DNA of 64,000 nt. It comes from Ornithinimicrobium humiphilum. Lineage in GTDB: Bacteria; Actinomycetota; Actinomycetes; Actinomycetales; Dermatophilaceae. Under the pieces are notes generated by a model. The model was not told the DNA's origin. It was given only the letters and a program-made list of their open reading frames with translations, and ran no database searches. Shown one piece after another: positions 25,107 through 39,254 of the stretch. Where the stretch lies: NCBI RefSeq assembly GCF_006716885.1, contig NZ_VFPU01000001.1, positions 2,604,001 to 2,668,000 of the forward strand, written 5' to 3'. Both the position numbers and the translations under genes were made by a program. Within the stretch, counting starts at the first letter, position 1; each line of letters opens with the position of its first letter.

Positions 25107-25471
25107 AACCTAAACTCTTATCCAAGAGAATTGGTACCTGACAAACACCACCACACCCCACCGGGGGCGGCAAAGCATGGTGGCCAAAATACAAACTATG
25201 GCATCAATAATCTGACACGCTGTTGAGTTCTCAAGGATCGGACGCACACCGTGGACCCACCGCTACTCGCGGCTTCCCCTCCGGGGCAACCTCTCCAGCC
25301 TACCTCATCCTCCGCCCCCACCCCAAATCCGTGTTCCGGAGAAGGGAGAGAAGCATCAACAGAGAGTTGAGCCGGGGCAACTCCCGCAGCAGCGGGGCGC
25401 GAGGAAGAACTTTACCCACGCCCCCACCCCAACACCAAATCGAGGTAAAGCCGCAGGTCAAGGACCTGGCC
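25107..25471 (-). promoter_or_regulatory. rRNA leader and promoter region, copy 1
   Basis: 365 bp upstream of 16S and inside the repeat. It contains the conserved actinobacterial leader element TTGAGAACTCAACAGCGTGT (25215-25234), known as an antitermination/processing site. A TAGGCT at about 25297-25302 and a TTGACC near 25460 are possible promoter parts, but I could not fix a certain -35/-10 pair. No protein gene is seen. Confidence 0.65.
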
Positions 25472-25775
25472 TGACCGCTCAGCCGGACCCGGCGACGCGT
25501 CGCCGCCGGCCCAGTGGGCCACGGCGGTGCCCACAGCGGCGGTGCCCACCAGCGGCGGTGACATCCGTGTGGCCCCACGTCCGCGCCCACACGACGGACG
25601 ACCTACCCGTCCGTCCTCGGGGGAAGGGCAGGCCCAGCTCGACGCGGGTCGACGCGGAGCGGGCACAGACATCGTCGCACCCCGGGGCCCGGCGCCCCCC
25701 TCTGGGACCGCGGCCGCCGGCGGCACTGTGACCAACGCAATCCCGCCCCCCGCACAGTGGGCGCGTGCTGGAAAC
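25472..25775. other. 304-bp unique spacer between the tandem rRNA units
   Basis: GC-rich and without a credible gene. It holds three imperfect 16-bp direct copies (25519-25534, 25535-25550, 25551-25566) built on GCGGCGGTGCCCAC. It belongs to neither repeat unit and marks the true junction between them. It could supply extra promoter sequence to copy 1. Confidence 0.7.
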
Positions 25776-25781
25776 GCAGGA

Positions 25782-25814
25782 AGCCCCTGGTCAACCATGG
25801 GTTGACCAGGGGCT
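25782..25814 (-). terminator. rRNA operon terminator, copy 2
   Basis: Same 15-bp stem and ATG loop as copy 1. If it works, copy 2 transcription ends before the leader of copy 1 and the two operons are independent. Confidence 0.9.
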
Positions 25815-25825
25815 CCTGGAATGAT

Positions 25826-25944
25826 GGTCCGGCGGTGTCCTACTCTCCCACACCGTCTCCAGTGCAGTACCATCGGCGCTGTCAGGCTTAGCTTCCGGGT
25901 TCGGAATGTGACCGGGCGTTTCCCTGACGCTATGACCGCCGTAA
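25826..25944 (-). rRNA. rrf: 5S ribosomal RNA, copy 2
   Basis: Same sequence as copy 1 with an offset of 5,990 bp, about 119 nt with pairing ends. Confidence 0.95.
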
Positions 25945-26041
25945 CAATATCGAGTTGTTCGAACATCTACCGGGCCCACACGGATGTGGGGGGTGTTCGT
26001 ATCTCGAGAGACCGTACAGTGGACGCGTAACATCTTTGTTG

Positions 26042-31096
<5,055 letters not shown>

Positions 31097-31461
31097 AACC
31101 TAAACTCTTATCCAAGAGAATTGGTACCTGACAAACACCACCACACCCCACCGGGGGCGGCAAAGCATGGTGGCCAAAATACAAACTATGGCATCAATAA
31201 TCTGACACGCTGTTGAGTTCTCAAGGATCGGACGCACACCGTGGACCCACCGCTACTCGCGGCTTCCCCTCCGGGGCAACCTCTCCAGCCTACCTCATCC
31301 TCCGCCCCCACCCCAAATCCGTGTTCCGGAGAAGGGAGAGAAGCATCAACAGAGAGTTGAGCCGGGGCAACTCCCGCAGCAGCGGGGCGCGAGGAAGAAC
31401 TTTACCCACGCCCCCACCCCAACACCAAATCGAGGTAAAGCCGCAGGTCAAGGACCTGGCC
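31097..31461 (-). promoter_or_regulatory. rRNA leader and promoter region, copy 2
   Basis: Same 365-bp leader as copy 1, with the TTGAGAACTCAACAGCGTGT element at 31205-31224. Beyond 31461 the sequence diverges at once into the 3' end of an oxidoreductase gene. Elements further upstream than about 365 bp from 16S therefore differ between the two operons. Confidence 0.65.
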
Positions 31462-31487
31462 AGGCGGGATCCGGCAGGCGGGGCGCG

Positions 31488-32477
31488 TCAGGTCGTCCCG
31501 TCGTCCTCGACCGTGATGCCGATCTTCCCGACCAGCTCCCCCGACTCCATACGCTGCAGGGCCTCGCGGGTGGCCGACAACGGAAAGGTGGAGTCCACGA
31601 CGGGCCGCAGCCCGGCGGTCTCCACGAAGCGGCATAGCTGCTGCAGCTCGGCGAGGGTGCCCATGGTCGAGCCGACCACCCGCAGCTGCTTGAAGAAGAT
31701 CTTGGTCAGCTCCGCCCGCGGCGGGGCGTCGCCGGAGGTCGCCCCACAGATGACGATCGTCCCTCCGGGGCGCAGCGCGTTGACCGAGTGCGACCACGTC
31801 GCGGCACCGACACTCTCCAGCACCGCGTCCACGCGGGCCGGCAGCCGCGCCCCCGTCTCGAAGGCCTGCTGCGCACCCAGCTCGAGCGCGCGCCGACGCT
31901 TCTCCTCGCTGCGGCTGGTCACCCAGACGGTCAGACCCGCCGCCGCGCCGAGCTGCACGAGGGCCGTCGCCACTCCCCCGCCGGCCCCCTGCACGAGGAC
32001 CGTGTCACCAGGACGGACCCCCGCGTTGCGGAAGAGCATCCGGTAGGCGGTGAGCCAGGCCGTGGAGAGCGCGGCCGCCTCGACGGCGCTGAGGTGCTCG
32101 GGCTTGACGACCCAGTGACCCTCCGGCACCGCGAGCTGCTCGGCGAGCGTCCCCTGGTGCAGCTCGGAAAGCAGCGAACGGCGCGGGTCGAGCGTGATGT
32201 CGTCCGCCCAGCCGGGGGTGCCGGCCACGACGGGGAGCACCACCACCTCACCGAGCTCCGGGTGCCGTACCACGGCGTCGCAGCCCAGGATCATCGGGAG
32301 GCGCTCGGGCGGCAGGCCCACCCCCCGGAGGGACCACAGGTCGTGATGGTTCAGGCCCGCAGCCACGACCGGCAGGACCCGCCACCCGTTCCGCTCCTCC
32401 GGCTCGGGGCGCTGGTCCACGACCAGGCCGGACAGCGGGTCCTCGGGAGAGATGGCGGCGGCGTAGGCGGCGAGCAT
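31488..32477 (-). CDS. MDR-family zinc-binding dehydrogenase / quinone oxidoreductase-like protein
   Basis: 329 residues. The N-terminal GroES-like half has AAGLNHHDLWSLRGV and the C-terminal Rossmann half has the nucleotide loop VLVQGAGGGVATALVQLG. SRSEEKRRRALELGA follows, and IFFKQLRVVGSTMG is typical of the family. The catalytic-zinc CGxCGTD motif is absent, so it groups with quinone reductase or enoyl-reductase-like members; the substrate is unknown. Its stop is 26 bp from the rRNA unit on the same strand. truA ends 56 bp upstream, so cotranscription with truA is possible. Confidence 0.9.
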   Translation of the reverse strand: MLAAYAAAISPEDPLSGLVVDQRPEPEERNGWRVLPVVAAGLNHHDLWSLRGVGLPPERLPMILGCDAVVRHPELGEVVVLPVVAGTPGWADDITLDPRRSLLSELHQGTLAEQLAVPEGHWVVKPEHLSAVEAAALSTAWLTAYRMLFRNAGVRPGDTVLVQGAGGGVATALVQLGAAAGLTVWVTSRSEEKRRRALELGAQQAFETGARLPARVDAVLESVGAATWSHSVNALRPGGTIVICGATSGDAPPRAELTKIFFKQLRVVGSTMGTLAELQQLCRFVETAGLRPVVDSTFPLSATREALQRMESGELVGKIGITVEDDGTT

Positions 32478-32533
32478 GGTGCCAACCTAGCGGCTCGGTC
32501 CTGTCCCGGCAGGAGGGATCGACCGGGCGGCCG

Positions 32534-33379
32534 TCACCCCTCGAGGGAGCGGACGGCCCTGCTCTCGCGGTCCCGGGCGAGGAGGGCCTCGGCACCGTCG
32601 GGATAGCTGATCTCCTCGAGCACCAGGCCGTGGGCCGGCATCACCTGGACGGCCGGGTCGCGTCGACGCGCCGCGAGGATCTCGGCGGGCCACCCCACCT
32701 CGCGCCGCCCCTCCCCCACGGGGACGACCACGCCGACGAGGGCCCGCACCATGCTGTGGCAGAAGGCGTCGGCCTCGACGGTGCCGACGAGGACCCCGTC
32801 GGCGCCGCGTTCCCACCCGTAGTGCAGCAGGGTCCGGACGGTCGTCGCGCCCTCGCGCGGCTTGCAGAAGGCCGCGAAGTCGTGCAGCCCCACCAGCGAG
32901 GAGGCGGCCGCGTCCATGGCGGTCACGTCGAGGGGCCGGCGCCAGACGACCGTGTCCGAGCGGCGCAACGGGTCGAGCAGCTCGGGACGGTCGGCCAGTC
33001 GGTAGGTGTAGCGCCGGCGGAGGGCGGAGAAGCGCGCGTCGAAGACGTCCGGGACGACGGTGGCACGTCGGACGACGACGTCCGGGGGCAGCACCCCGCG
33101 CAGCCGGCTGACGAGCGCCTTCTCCGGAGACCGGTCGGACCTCCCGGGGACGGCGGCCCACCGGTCGGGGTCGACGTCGAGGTGGCAGACCGAGCCGCGG
33201 GCGTGCACACCCGCGTCGGTGCGGCCGCCGACCGTCAGCTGCGGCGGGTCGGTGCGCAGCACGGTGGCGAGGGCGCCCGCGAGGGTCTCCTCCACGGTGC
33301 GCAGGCCGGGCTGGCGGGCCCAGCCGGAGAAGCCGGTCCCGTCGTAGGCGAGGTCGAGGCGGATGCGCACGGGTCCCAT
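32534..33379 (-). CDS. truA: tRNA pseudouridine(38-40) synthase
   Basis: 281 residues from ATG 33379 (or GTG 33370). It modifies U38-40 in the anticodon arm. The catalytic aspartate is D55 in GGRTDAGVHA. LDLAYDGTGFSGWARQPG and FCHSMVRALVG are further family motifs. truA following rplQ is the standard actinobacterial order, but a hairpin separates them here. The frame upstream of 33379 carries no support. Confidence 0.96.
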   Translation of the reverse strand: MGPVRIRLDLAYDGTGFSGWARQPGLRTVEETLAGALATVLRTDPPQLTVGGRTDAGVHARGSVCHLDVDPDRWAAVPGRSDRSPEKALVSRLRGVLPPDVVVRRATVVPDVFDARFSALRRRYTYRLADRPELLDPLRRSDTVVWRRPLDVTAMDAAASSLVGLHDFAAFCKPREGATTVRTLLHYGWERGADGVLVGTVEADAFCHSMVRALVGVVVPVGEGRREVGWPAEILAARRRDPAVQVMPAHGLVLEEISYPDGAEALLARDRESRAVRSLEG

Positions 33380-33465
33380 CCTGCCCTGCCCCCGCGCCGG
33401 CCCGGGACGCGACCGCCCCGTGCGCCTCACCACGTCCGCGCGCAGGAGGACCCCGGAACGCCACA

Positions 33466-33497
33466 AGGCCGTCTCCCCGCGGACGGGGAGACGGCCT
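33466..33497 (-). terminator. Terminator hairpin downstream of rplQ
   Basis: A 14-bp stem (33466-33479 with 33484-33497) closes a loop that reads TCCG on the transcribed strand, 20 bp after the rplQ stop. It marks the end of the alpha operon before truA. Confidence 0.8.
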
Positions 33498-33516
33498 CGA
33501 CGGACGTGCTGGAGGC

Positions 33517-34173
33517 TCAGGCCTTGTCGGCGGACTCCTCGGCGTCGTCGGCACCGGCCGAGACCACGGCGGCCTCGGTCGTGTCGTCGGCGGTCTCGTT
33601 GTCGGCCACCTCGGTGGTCTCGCCCTCGGACGCCACCTCGGCGCCCTGCTCCGCGGCGGCGTCGGCAGCCTCGACCTCGGCCTGGGCCTGGTCGACGGCG
33701 GCCTCGTCGCTCGTGGTGGGCTCGGCGGCCTCGACCTCGGCGTCGCTGACGGCGGCGTCCTTGGCGGCGCGCTTGGTGGCGCCCTCCGCCTGCGTGACGA
33801 CGGCCTTCTTGGCGACGGGCTCGCGCACCAGCTCGATCACGGCCATGGGGGCGTTGTCGCCCTTGCGCGGCGCGATCTTGGTGATGCGGGTGTAGCCACC
33901 CTCGCGCTCGGCCATGTCGGGCGCGATCTCGGTGAACAGGCGGTGCACGACGCCCTTGTCCCGGACGGTGGTCAGGACGCGGCGGCGGTTGTGCAGGTCA
34001 CCTCGCTTGGCGAACGTGATGAGGCGCTCGGCCAGCGGGCGCAGGCGCTTGGCCTTGGCCTCGGTGGTGGTGATGCGGTCGTGCTCGAACAGGGCGGTGG
34101 CCAGGTTCGACAGCATCAGGCGCTCGTGCGCCGGACCGCCGCCGAGGCGCGGGCCCTTCTTGGGTGCAGGCAT
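33517..34173 (-). CDS. rplQ: 50S ribosomal protein L17 with long acidic tail
   Basis: 218 residues. The first 120 are a normal L17 ([42 protein letters not shown]). After residue about 122 comes a tail of nearly 100 residues, rich in Ala, Glu, Asp and Thr and predicted to be disordered. L17 sits at the polypeptide exit side of the large subunit. Extended L17 tails occur in actinobacteria, but this one almost doubles the protein. Its role is unknown. Confidence 0.97.
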   Translation of the reverse strand: MPAPKKGPRLGGGPAHERLMLSNLATALFEHDRITTTEAKAKRLRPLAERLITFAKRGDLHNRRRVLTTVRDKGVVHRLFTEIAPDMAEREGGYTRITKIAPRKGDNAPMAVIELVREPVAKKAVVTQAEGATKRAAKDAAVSDAEVEAAEPTTSDEAAVDQAQAEVEAADAAAEQGAEVASEGETTEVADNETADDTTEAAVVSAGADDAEESADKA

Positions 34174-34200
34174 GGTCAGACTCCTCGCGTGAAGTAGATA

Positions 34201-35223
34201 TCAGTACTGCTCGTCCTCGACGAAAGCGGCATCGCCCTCGTCGTCGTAGGACCCGTCCTCGTAGCTCGCCGCACCCTCGAACCCGGGCGGGCTGTCCTTG
34301 AGCGCGAGGTTCATCTCGGCCAGCTTGTCCTTGACCTCGTCGATGGACTTCGCACCGAAGTTGCGGATGTCCAGCAGGTCCGCCTCGCTCCGACCGACGA
34401 GCTCACCCACGGTGTGGATGCCCTCGCGCTTGAGGCAGTTGTAGGAACGGACGGTCAGGTCGAGCTCCTCGATCGGCAGCGCCAGGTCGGACGCCAGGGC
34501 GCCGTCACCGTTCGACGGGCCGATCTCGATGCCCTCGGCCTCGACGTTCAGCTCGCGCGCGAGACCGAACAGCTCGACCAGGGTCTTGCCCGCCGACGCC
34601 ATGGCGTCACGCGGCGTGATCGAGTTCTTGGTCTCGACGTCGACCACGAGACGGTCGAAGTCGGTGCGCTGCTCGACACGGGTCGCCTCGACCTTGTAGG
34701 TCACGTTGAGCACCGGGGAGTAGATGGAGTCGACCGGGATGCGGCCGATCTCCTGGTCGCCGGACTTGTTCTGGGCGGCCGAGACGTAGCCACGACCGCG
34801 CTCGACGGTCATCTCCATCTCGATCTTGCCCGAGTCGTTCAGCGTGGCCAGGTGCAGGTCGGGGTTGTGGATCTCGACCCCGGCCGGCGGCGCGATGTCC
34901 GCCGCGGTGACCGCGCCGGCGCCCTGCTTGCGCAGGTACATGACGACCGGCTCGTCGTGCTCGCTCGAGACGACCAGACCCTTGAGGTTGAGGATGATCT
35001 CGGTGACGTCCTCCTTCACCCCCGGGATGGTGGAGAACTCGTGCAGCACGCCGTCGATGCGGATGCTGGTCAGCGAGGCGCCGGGGATGCTCGAGAGCAG
35101 GGTCCGGCGCAGGGAGTTGCCGAGGGTGTAGCCGAAGCCCGGCTCCAGCGGCTCGATGACGAACCGGGAGCGGTTCTCGGCGACGACCTCTTCGGAGAGG
35201 ACGGGGCGCTGTGCGATGAGCAC
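34201..35223 (-). CDS. rpoA: RNA polymerase subunit alpha
   Basis: 340 residues from GTG 35223 (AAAGGAAAG upstream). The N-terminal assembly domain has [20 protein letters not shown] and [15 protein letters not shown]. The C-terminal domain has [16 protein letters not shown], holding the DNA-contacting arginine, and [14 protein letters not shown]. The last 30 residues are acidic. Earlier in-frame codons lack a ribosome site and are rejected. rplQ follows after 27 bp. Confidence 0.98.
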   Translation of the reverse strand: MLIAQRPVLSEEVVAENRSRFVIEPLEPGFGYTLGNSLRRTLLSSIPGASLTSIRIDGVLHEFSTIPGVKEDVTEIILNLKGLVVSSEHDEPVVMYLRKQGAGAVTAADIAPPAGVEIHNPDLHLATLNDSGKIEMEMTVERGRGYVSAAQNKSGDQEIGRIPVDSIYSPVLNVTYKVEATRVEQRTDFDRLVVDVETKNSITPRDAMASAGKTLVELFGLARELNVEAEGIEIGPSNGDGALASDLALPIEELDLTVRSYNCLKREGIHTVGELVGRSEADLLDIRNFGAKSIDEVKDKLAEMNLALKDSPPGFEGAASYEDGSYDDEGDAAFVEDEQY

Positions 35224-35335
35224 TGTGTTCTTTCCTTTCCACGGGCGACCGCTATATGACGCCTCGTGAGCGGTACCGGCACGGTGGCCGGCGCGCACGG
35301 CATACCTCTGTCCGTATGCGGTGCGGCCCGGACCG

Positions 35336-35382
35336 GGAGCCGCCCCGCGCCCGCACGCGCTGCGCGGGGGCGGGGCGGCTCC
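35336..35382 (-). terminator. Strong hairpin in the rpsD-rpoA spacer
   Basis: A 13-bp GC-rich stem (35336-35348 with 35370-35382) around a GC-rich loop lies midway in the 197-bp gap. It may weaken read-through into rpoA. No certain new promoter was seen after it. Confidence 0.5.
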
Positions 35383-35398
35383 GGTGGTCCGGGTGGTG

Positions 35399-35418
35399 GT
35401 CGGGGCCGGAGCCCCGAC
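35399..35418 (-). terminator. UCCG-loop hairpin three bases after rpsD
   Basis: An 8-bp stem (35399-35406 with 35411-35418) closes a C(UCCG)G loop in the RNA, the extra-stable UNCG class. It starts directly after the rpsD stop codon. Confidence 0.55.
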
Positions 35419-35420
35419 GA

Positions 35421-36029
35421 TCAGTTCTTGGAGTAGAGCTCGACGATCAGCTGCTCGGTGAGGATCGTGTCGATCTGCTCACGCGTCGGCAGCTGGTGGA
35501 TCAGGATCTTCAGCGAGCCGGGGACGACCTTCATCCAGGCCGGGACCGGGCGGTCGCCGAAGGTCTCGCGCGCCAGCTGGATCGGGAACTTCTCCAGCGA
35601 CTGCGGGCGGATCTCGATGATGTCGTACTGCTGCACGCGGTACGACGGGACGTCGACGCGCTGACCGTTGACCAGGAAGTGGCCGTGGGTCACGAGCTGG
35701 CGGGCCGCACGGCGGGTGCGGGCCAGGCCGGCGCGGTACACGACGTTGTCGAGGCGCGACTCGAGGATGATGAGCAGGTTCTCACCGGTCTTGCCGGGAC
35801 GACGGGCGGCCTCGGCGTAGTAGCGGCGGAACTGCTTCTCCATGACGCCGTAGGTGAAGCGGGCCTTCTGCTTCTCCTGCAGCTGGGTCAGGTACTCCTT
35901 CTCCTGCGAACGGCGACGGCCGTGCTGCCCCGGGGGGAACGGACGCAGGTCGAAGTTCTTGTCGCCGCCGACGAGGTCGACCTTGAGCCGGCGGGACTTC
36001 TTGGTGATGGGTCCGGTGTAACGGGCCAT
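35421..36029 (-). CDS. rpsD: 30S ribosomal protein S4
   Basis: 202 residues. The zinc cysteines found near the N-terminus in many S4 proteins are missing, as in the C-minus form ([20 protein letters not shown]). The S4 RNA-binding domain is near residues 90-155 ([25 protein letters not shown]). S4 nucleates small-subunit assembly and may regulate its own operon. It is 27 bp downstream of rpsK. Confidence 0.98.
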   Translation of the reverse strand: MARYTGPITKKSRRLKVDLVGGDKNFDLRPFPPGQHGRRRSQEKEYLTQLQEKQKARFTYGVMEKQFRRYYAEAARRPGKTGENLLIILESRLDNVVYRAGLARTRRAARQLVTHGHFLVNGQRVDVPSYRVQQYDIIEIRPQSLEKFPIQLARETFGDRPVPAWMKVVPGSLKILIHQLPTREQIDTILTEQLIVELYSKN

Positions 36030-36056
36030 GATTCTCTTTCCCTACCTTCCGGGCTC

Positions 36057-36464
36057 TTAGTTGCGGCGCTTCTTGGGCGGACGGACACCGTTGTGCGCCT
36101 GGGGCGTCACGTCGGAGATCGCGCCGACCTCCAGGCCGGCGGCGGTCAGCGAACGGATCGCCGTCTCACGGCCCGAGCCCGGACCCTTGACGAAGACGTC
36201 GACCTTGCGCATGCCGTGCTCCATGGCGCGACGCGCGGCGGCCTCGGCGGCCATCTGCGCGGCGTACGGGGTGGACTTGCGCGAGCCCTTGAACCCGACC
36301 TGGCCCGAGGAGGACCAGGCGATGACCGCACCGGTCGGGTCGGTGATCGAGATGATGGTGTTGCTGAACGTGCTCTTGATGTGAGCCTGCCCGAAGGCGA
36401 CGTTCTTCTTCTCCTTGCGGCGCACCTTGCGGGCGCCGGCAGCCTGACGGCTCTTGGGGGGCAT
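36057..36464 (-). CDS. rpsK: 30S ribosomal protein S11
   Basis: 135 residues, normal length. It has the basic N-terminus, [34 protein letters not shown] and the C-terminal [18 protein letters not shown]11 lines the platform near the mRNA exit. It lies in the order rpsM-rpsK-rpsD. Confidence 0.98.
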   Translation of the reverse strand: MPPKSRQAAGARKVRRKEKKNVAFGQAHIKSTFSNTIISITDPTGAVIAWSSSGQVGFKGSRKSTPYAAQMAAEAAARRAMEHGMRKVDVFVKGPGSGRETAIRSLTAAGLEVGAISDVTPQAHNGVRPPKKRRN

Positions 36465-36571
36465 GTGGTTTCTCCTAGCGGAAGAGCAAGTGTGTGGCGT
36501 CCGCGCCGGCCCGGTGCCCTCGGACGGTCAGCAGACCGGTGCCGAGGAAGGGACCTCGCCGGCGCGGGGTG

Positions 36572-36589
36572 CCGGGGCCGGAGCCCCGG
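36572..36589 (-). terminator. UCCG-loop hairpin four bases after rpsM
   Basis: A 7-bp stem (36572-36578 with 36583-36589) with the same C(UCCG)G loop as the hairpin after rpsD. It lies in the 129-bp rpsM-rpsK gap. Confidence 0.5.
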
Positions 36590-36593
36590 GTGC

Positions 36594-36971
36594 TTACTTG
36601 CCGGCCTTCTTCTTGCCGGCGACGGTGCGCTTGGGGCCCTTGCGGGTACGCGCGTTGGTCTTCGTGCGCTGACCGTGCACCGGCAGGCCGCGGCGGTGCC
36701 GCAGACCCTGGTAGCTGCCGATCTCCACCTTGCGGCGGATGTCGGCGGCCACCTCACGGCGCAGGTCACCCTCGAGGCGGTAGTTGCCCTCGAGGTAGTC
36801 GCGCAGGGCGACCAGCTGCTCCTCCGTCAGGTCCTTGACGCGGGTGGACGGGTCGACACCCGTGGCCGCCAGCGTCTGGGTGGCGCGGGTACGACCCACG
36901 CCGAAGATGTAGGTGAGAGCGACCTCGACGCGCTTGTCGCGCGGCAGGTCCACACCGATGAGTCGTGCCAT
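36594..36971 (-). CDS. rpsM: 30S ribosomal protein S13
   Basis: 125 residues. It has [19 protein letters not shown], the helix-hairpin [34 protein letters not shown] and a lysine-rich tail that contacts P-site tRNA. It heads the rpsM-rpsK-rpsD-rpoA-rplQ group after rpmJ, 214 bp away. That gap holds no other gene I can support. Confidence 0.98.
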   Translation of the reverse strand: MARLIGVDLPRDKRVEVALTYIFGVGRTRATQTLAATGVDPSTRVKDLTEEQLVALRDYLEGNYRLEGDLRREVAADIRRKVEIGSYQGLRHRRGLPVHGQRTKTNARTRKGPKRTVAGKKKAGK

Positions 36972-37185
36972 GTGGCAGTGCTCCTGTATGTCTTGCGAGA
37001 GTCTGGTGCAGCACCGGTCCGCATCTTCTGGAGGGGCCCATCGCCCGCGGTCCCCGGCTCTCGCTGCCAGGGGTGACGTCCCGTGTCGACGGGGGTCGGG
37101 TGCTGCTTCTTCGTGTCGTGCTGTATGGAGTTGTGCGCGCGTGCTTCATGTCGAAGCCTGCGACGCGTGCGCGGTCGCTCTCTGC

Positions 37186-37299
37186 TCAGCCCTGGCGCTG
37201 CTTGTGGCGCAGGTTCTCGCAGATCACCATGACCCGCCCGTTGCGGCGGATCACCTTGCACTTGTCGCAGATCTTCTTCACGCTCGGCTGAACCTTCAT
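37186..37299 (-). CDS. rpmJ: 50S ribosomal protein L36
   Basis: 37 residues, too short for many gene finders: [20 protein letters not shown], then [17 protein letters not shown]. The zinc ligands C-C-C-H are all present, so it is the zinc-binding form. It lies between infA and rpsM, the standard place. Confidence 0.97.
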   Translation of the reverse strand: MKVQPSVKKICDKCKVIRRNGRVMVICENLRHKQRQG

Positions 37300-37372
37300 G
37301 GCCTGCCTGCTTTCGAGTAGATCTGTGAACTTCTGGGCGCAGCGAGACCCCCGGGGACCCGGGGGTCGGTCG

Positions 37373-37594
37373 TCAGCGGTAGCGGAAGACGATGCGTCCG
37401 CGGGTCAGGTCGTACGGGCTGAGCTCCACCACGACGCGGTCCTCGGGGAGGATCCGGATGTAGTGCTGACGCATCTTCCCGGAGATGTGGGCGAGCACAA
37501 CGTGACCGTTGGTCAGCTCGACCCGGAAATTTGCGTTCGGAAGGGCTTCGACAACCGTGCCCTCGATCTCAATGACGCCGTCCTTCTTGGCCAT
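37373..37594 (-). CDS. infA: Translation initiation factor IF-1
   Basis: 73 residues from ATG 37594 with ribosome site GGAGG. It is one OB-fold: [34 protein letters not shown] and the C-terminal [16 protein letters not shown]. It occupies the A site during initiation. The extra 17 codons upstream are not conserved. It precedes rpmJ by 73 bp. Confidence 0.98.
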   Translation of the reverse strand: MAKKDGVIEIEGTVVEALPNANFRVELTNGHVVLAHISGKMRQHYIRILPEDRVVVELSPYDLTRGRIVFRYR

Positions 37595-37648
37595 GTCCTC
37601 CACTTTTCGCGTGACTTCACTGCATCGGCCGCACAGGACCGACACACC

Positions 37649-37679
37649 ATCGTACGCGACGGGTGCACCGGAAGGCCAA
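37649..37679 (-). promoter_or_regulatory. Candidate infA promoter
   Basis: TTGGCC (37674-37679), 19 bp and TACGAT (37649-37654) on the minus strand lie about 55 bp before the infA start. The spacer is slightly long. It falls in the 192-bp map-infA gap, which has no other gene. Confidence 0.4.
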
Positions 37680-37786
37680 TCGCGCCCGGGGGCGGTGGCT
37701 CCGCGACACCGGTAGGCTCCGCAGACCCGGCGGAGCTCGACGGGCTCGCCGACGGCATCGGTCGTGCCGCCGGCGCGAGGGCGGGG

Positions 37787-38656
37787 TCAGTCGGCCAGCG
37801 GGGCGACGGGCACGCCGCGGGCCGTCAGCTCGGCCTCTCCCCCGTCGACCGCGGTGAGCACCCACAGGCCGGCGTCGGTGACGGCGACGGTGTGCTCCCA
37901 GTGGGCGGCACGGCTGCCGTCGGTGGTGACGACCGTCCAGTCGTCGTCCAGCGTGCGCGTGTCGATCGTGCCGAGGGTGACCATCGGCTCGACCGCGAAG
38001 GTCGCGCCGGACGGCACGGTGGGGCCGGTCGAGGTGACGGCGTAGTTGGGGACCTGGGGGTCCATGTGCATCTCTCGCCCGATGCCGTGCCCGACGTAGT
38101 CCTCGAGGATGCCGTAGTCCTGGACGGTGCCCTCGGCACGGCGGCGCTCCAGGGCGGCGTCGATGGAGCCCTCGACCGCGTCGCCGACGGCGAAGAGCCG
38201 CCCGCCGGCGCGCAGCGCGGCCAGCCCCGCCCACAGGGCGGTCTCGGTGTCGTCCATGAGCGCGAGGTCGGCCGGGGAGCCGTGCTCCCGGCCGCCGATC
38301 ACGATCGTCACGGCCGCGTCACCGTGCCAGCCGTCGACGATCGCGCCGCAGTCGATGGAGACGAGGTCGCCGTCGCGCAGCACCCTCGGGCCCGGCACCC
38401 CGTGCACGACCTCGTCGTTCACCGAGATACACAGGCTGCCCCTGAAGCCGTGGTAGCCCAGGAAGCTGGGGATCGCACCCGCGGAGCGGATGGCGTCCTC
38501 GGCCAGGGCGTCGAGCTCACGGGTCGTGATGCCGGCCACGGCTGACCGGCTGGCCAGCGCCAGGGTGTCGGCGACGACCAGCCCGGCCCGGCGCATGGCG
38601 CGCAGCTGCTCGGGCGTCTTGGCCTCGATGCGCTCGCGGCGACGGAAGAAGGACAT
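37787..38656 (-). CDS. map: Methionine aminopeptidase, type I
   Basis: 289 residues. It removes initiator methionine. The five metal ligands are visible in SIDCGA, HGDAAV, VGHGIGREMH, AVEPMV and HWEHTVAV. The N-terminal 35 residues carry the basic MSFFRRRERIEAKTPEQL. It follows adk by 22 bp in the secY-adk-map group. Confidence 0.97.
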   Translation of the reverse strand: MSFFRRRERIEAKTPEQLRAMRRAGLVVADTLALASRSAVAGITTRELDALAEDAIRSAGAIPSFLGYHGFRGSLCISVNDEVVHGVPGPRVLRDGDLVSIDCGAIVDGWHGDAAVTIVIGGREHGSPADLALMDDTETALWAGLAALRAGGRLFAVGDAVEGSIDAALERRRAEGTVQDYGILEDYVGHGIGREMHMDPQVPNYAVTSTGPTVPSGATFAVEPMVTLGTIDTRTLDDDWTVVTTDGSRAAHWEHTVAVTDAGLWVLTAVDGGEAELTARGVPVAPLAD

Positions 38657-38678
38657 CAGGCGGGCAGGACCGGGGACC

Positions 38679-39254
38679 TCAGGAGCGCGCCGCGTCGGCC
38701 AGGGCCGCCTCGATGCGCGCCGTGACCTCCTCGACGGTGCCCATGCCGTCGACCTGCGTCAGCAGGCCGCGCTCGCGGTAGAGCGCCGCCAGCGGGGCGG
38801 TCTCCTCGGCGTAGAGGCGCATCCGCTCGCGGATGACCTCCTCGGTGTCGTCGGCCCGGCCCTGGTCCACCGCGCGGGCGAGGAGCCGCTGGACGACCTC
38901 CTCGGTGTCCACGGTCAGCTCCACGACGGCGTCGAGGGCGTGCCCGGACTCGGCGAGCATGCCGTCCAGCGCGTCGACCTGCCCCGCGGTGCGGGGGTAG
39001 CCGTCGAGCAGGAAGCCGCCCGCCGCGTCGGGCTCGGAGAGCCGGTCGCGCACGATGGCGTTTGTGATCTCGTCGGGGACGTAGCCGCCCGACGCGGTGA
39101 TCTCCTTGACCTGCAGGCCCAGGGGGGTCTCGTTCTTGATGTTGGCGCGGAAGATGTCGCCCGTGGAGATCGCGGGGATCCCGTGGGTCTGCGAGACGAC
39201 GGCGGCCTGGGTGCCCTTACCGGCTCCGGGAGGGCCGAGCATGATCAGACGCAT
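38679..39254 (-). CDS. adk: Adenylate kinase
   Basis: 191 residues from ATG 39254. It converts AMP and ATP to two ADP. P-loop GPPGAGKGT is at residues 7-15, and DGYPRTAGQ and ISTGDIFRANI are family motifs. The LID is the short type (RAVDQGRADDTEEVIRERM) without zinc cysteines, as in other actinobacteria. The start overlaps the secY stop by one base (TGATG). Confidence 0.97.
   Translation of the reverse strand: MRLIMLGPPGAGKGTQAAVVSQTHGIPAISTGDIFRANIKNETPLGLQVKEITASGGYVPDEITNAIVRDRLSEPDAAGGFLLDGYPRTAGQVDALDGMLAESGHALDAVVELTVDTEEVVQRLLARAVDQGRADDTEEVIRERMRLYAEETAPLAALYRERGLLTQVDGMGTVEEVTARIEAALADAARS

Noticed and set aside
25519..25566. CRISPR-like or satellite array in the rRNA spacer
   Set aside because: Only three imperfect 16-bp copies without spacers; too few and too degenerate.
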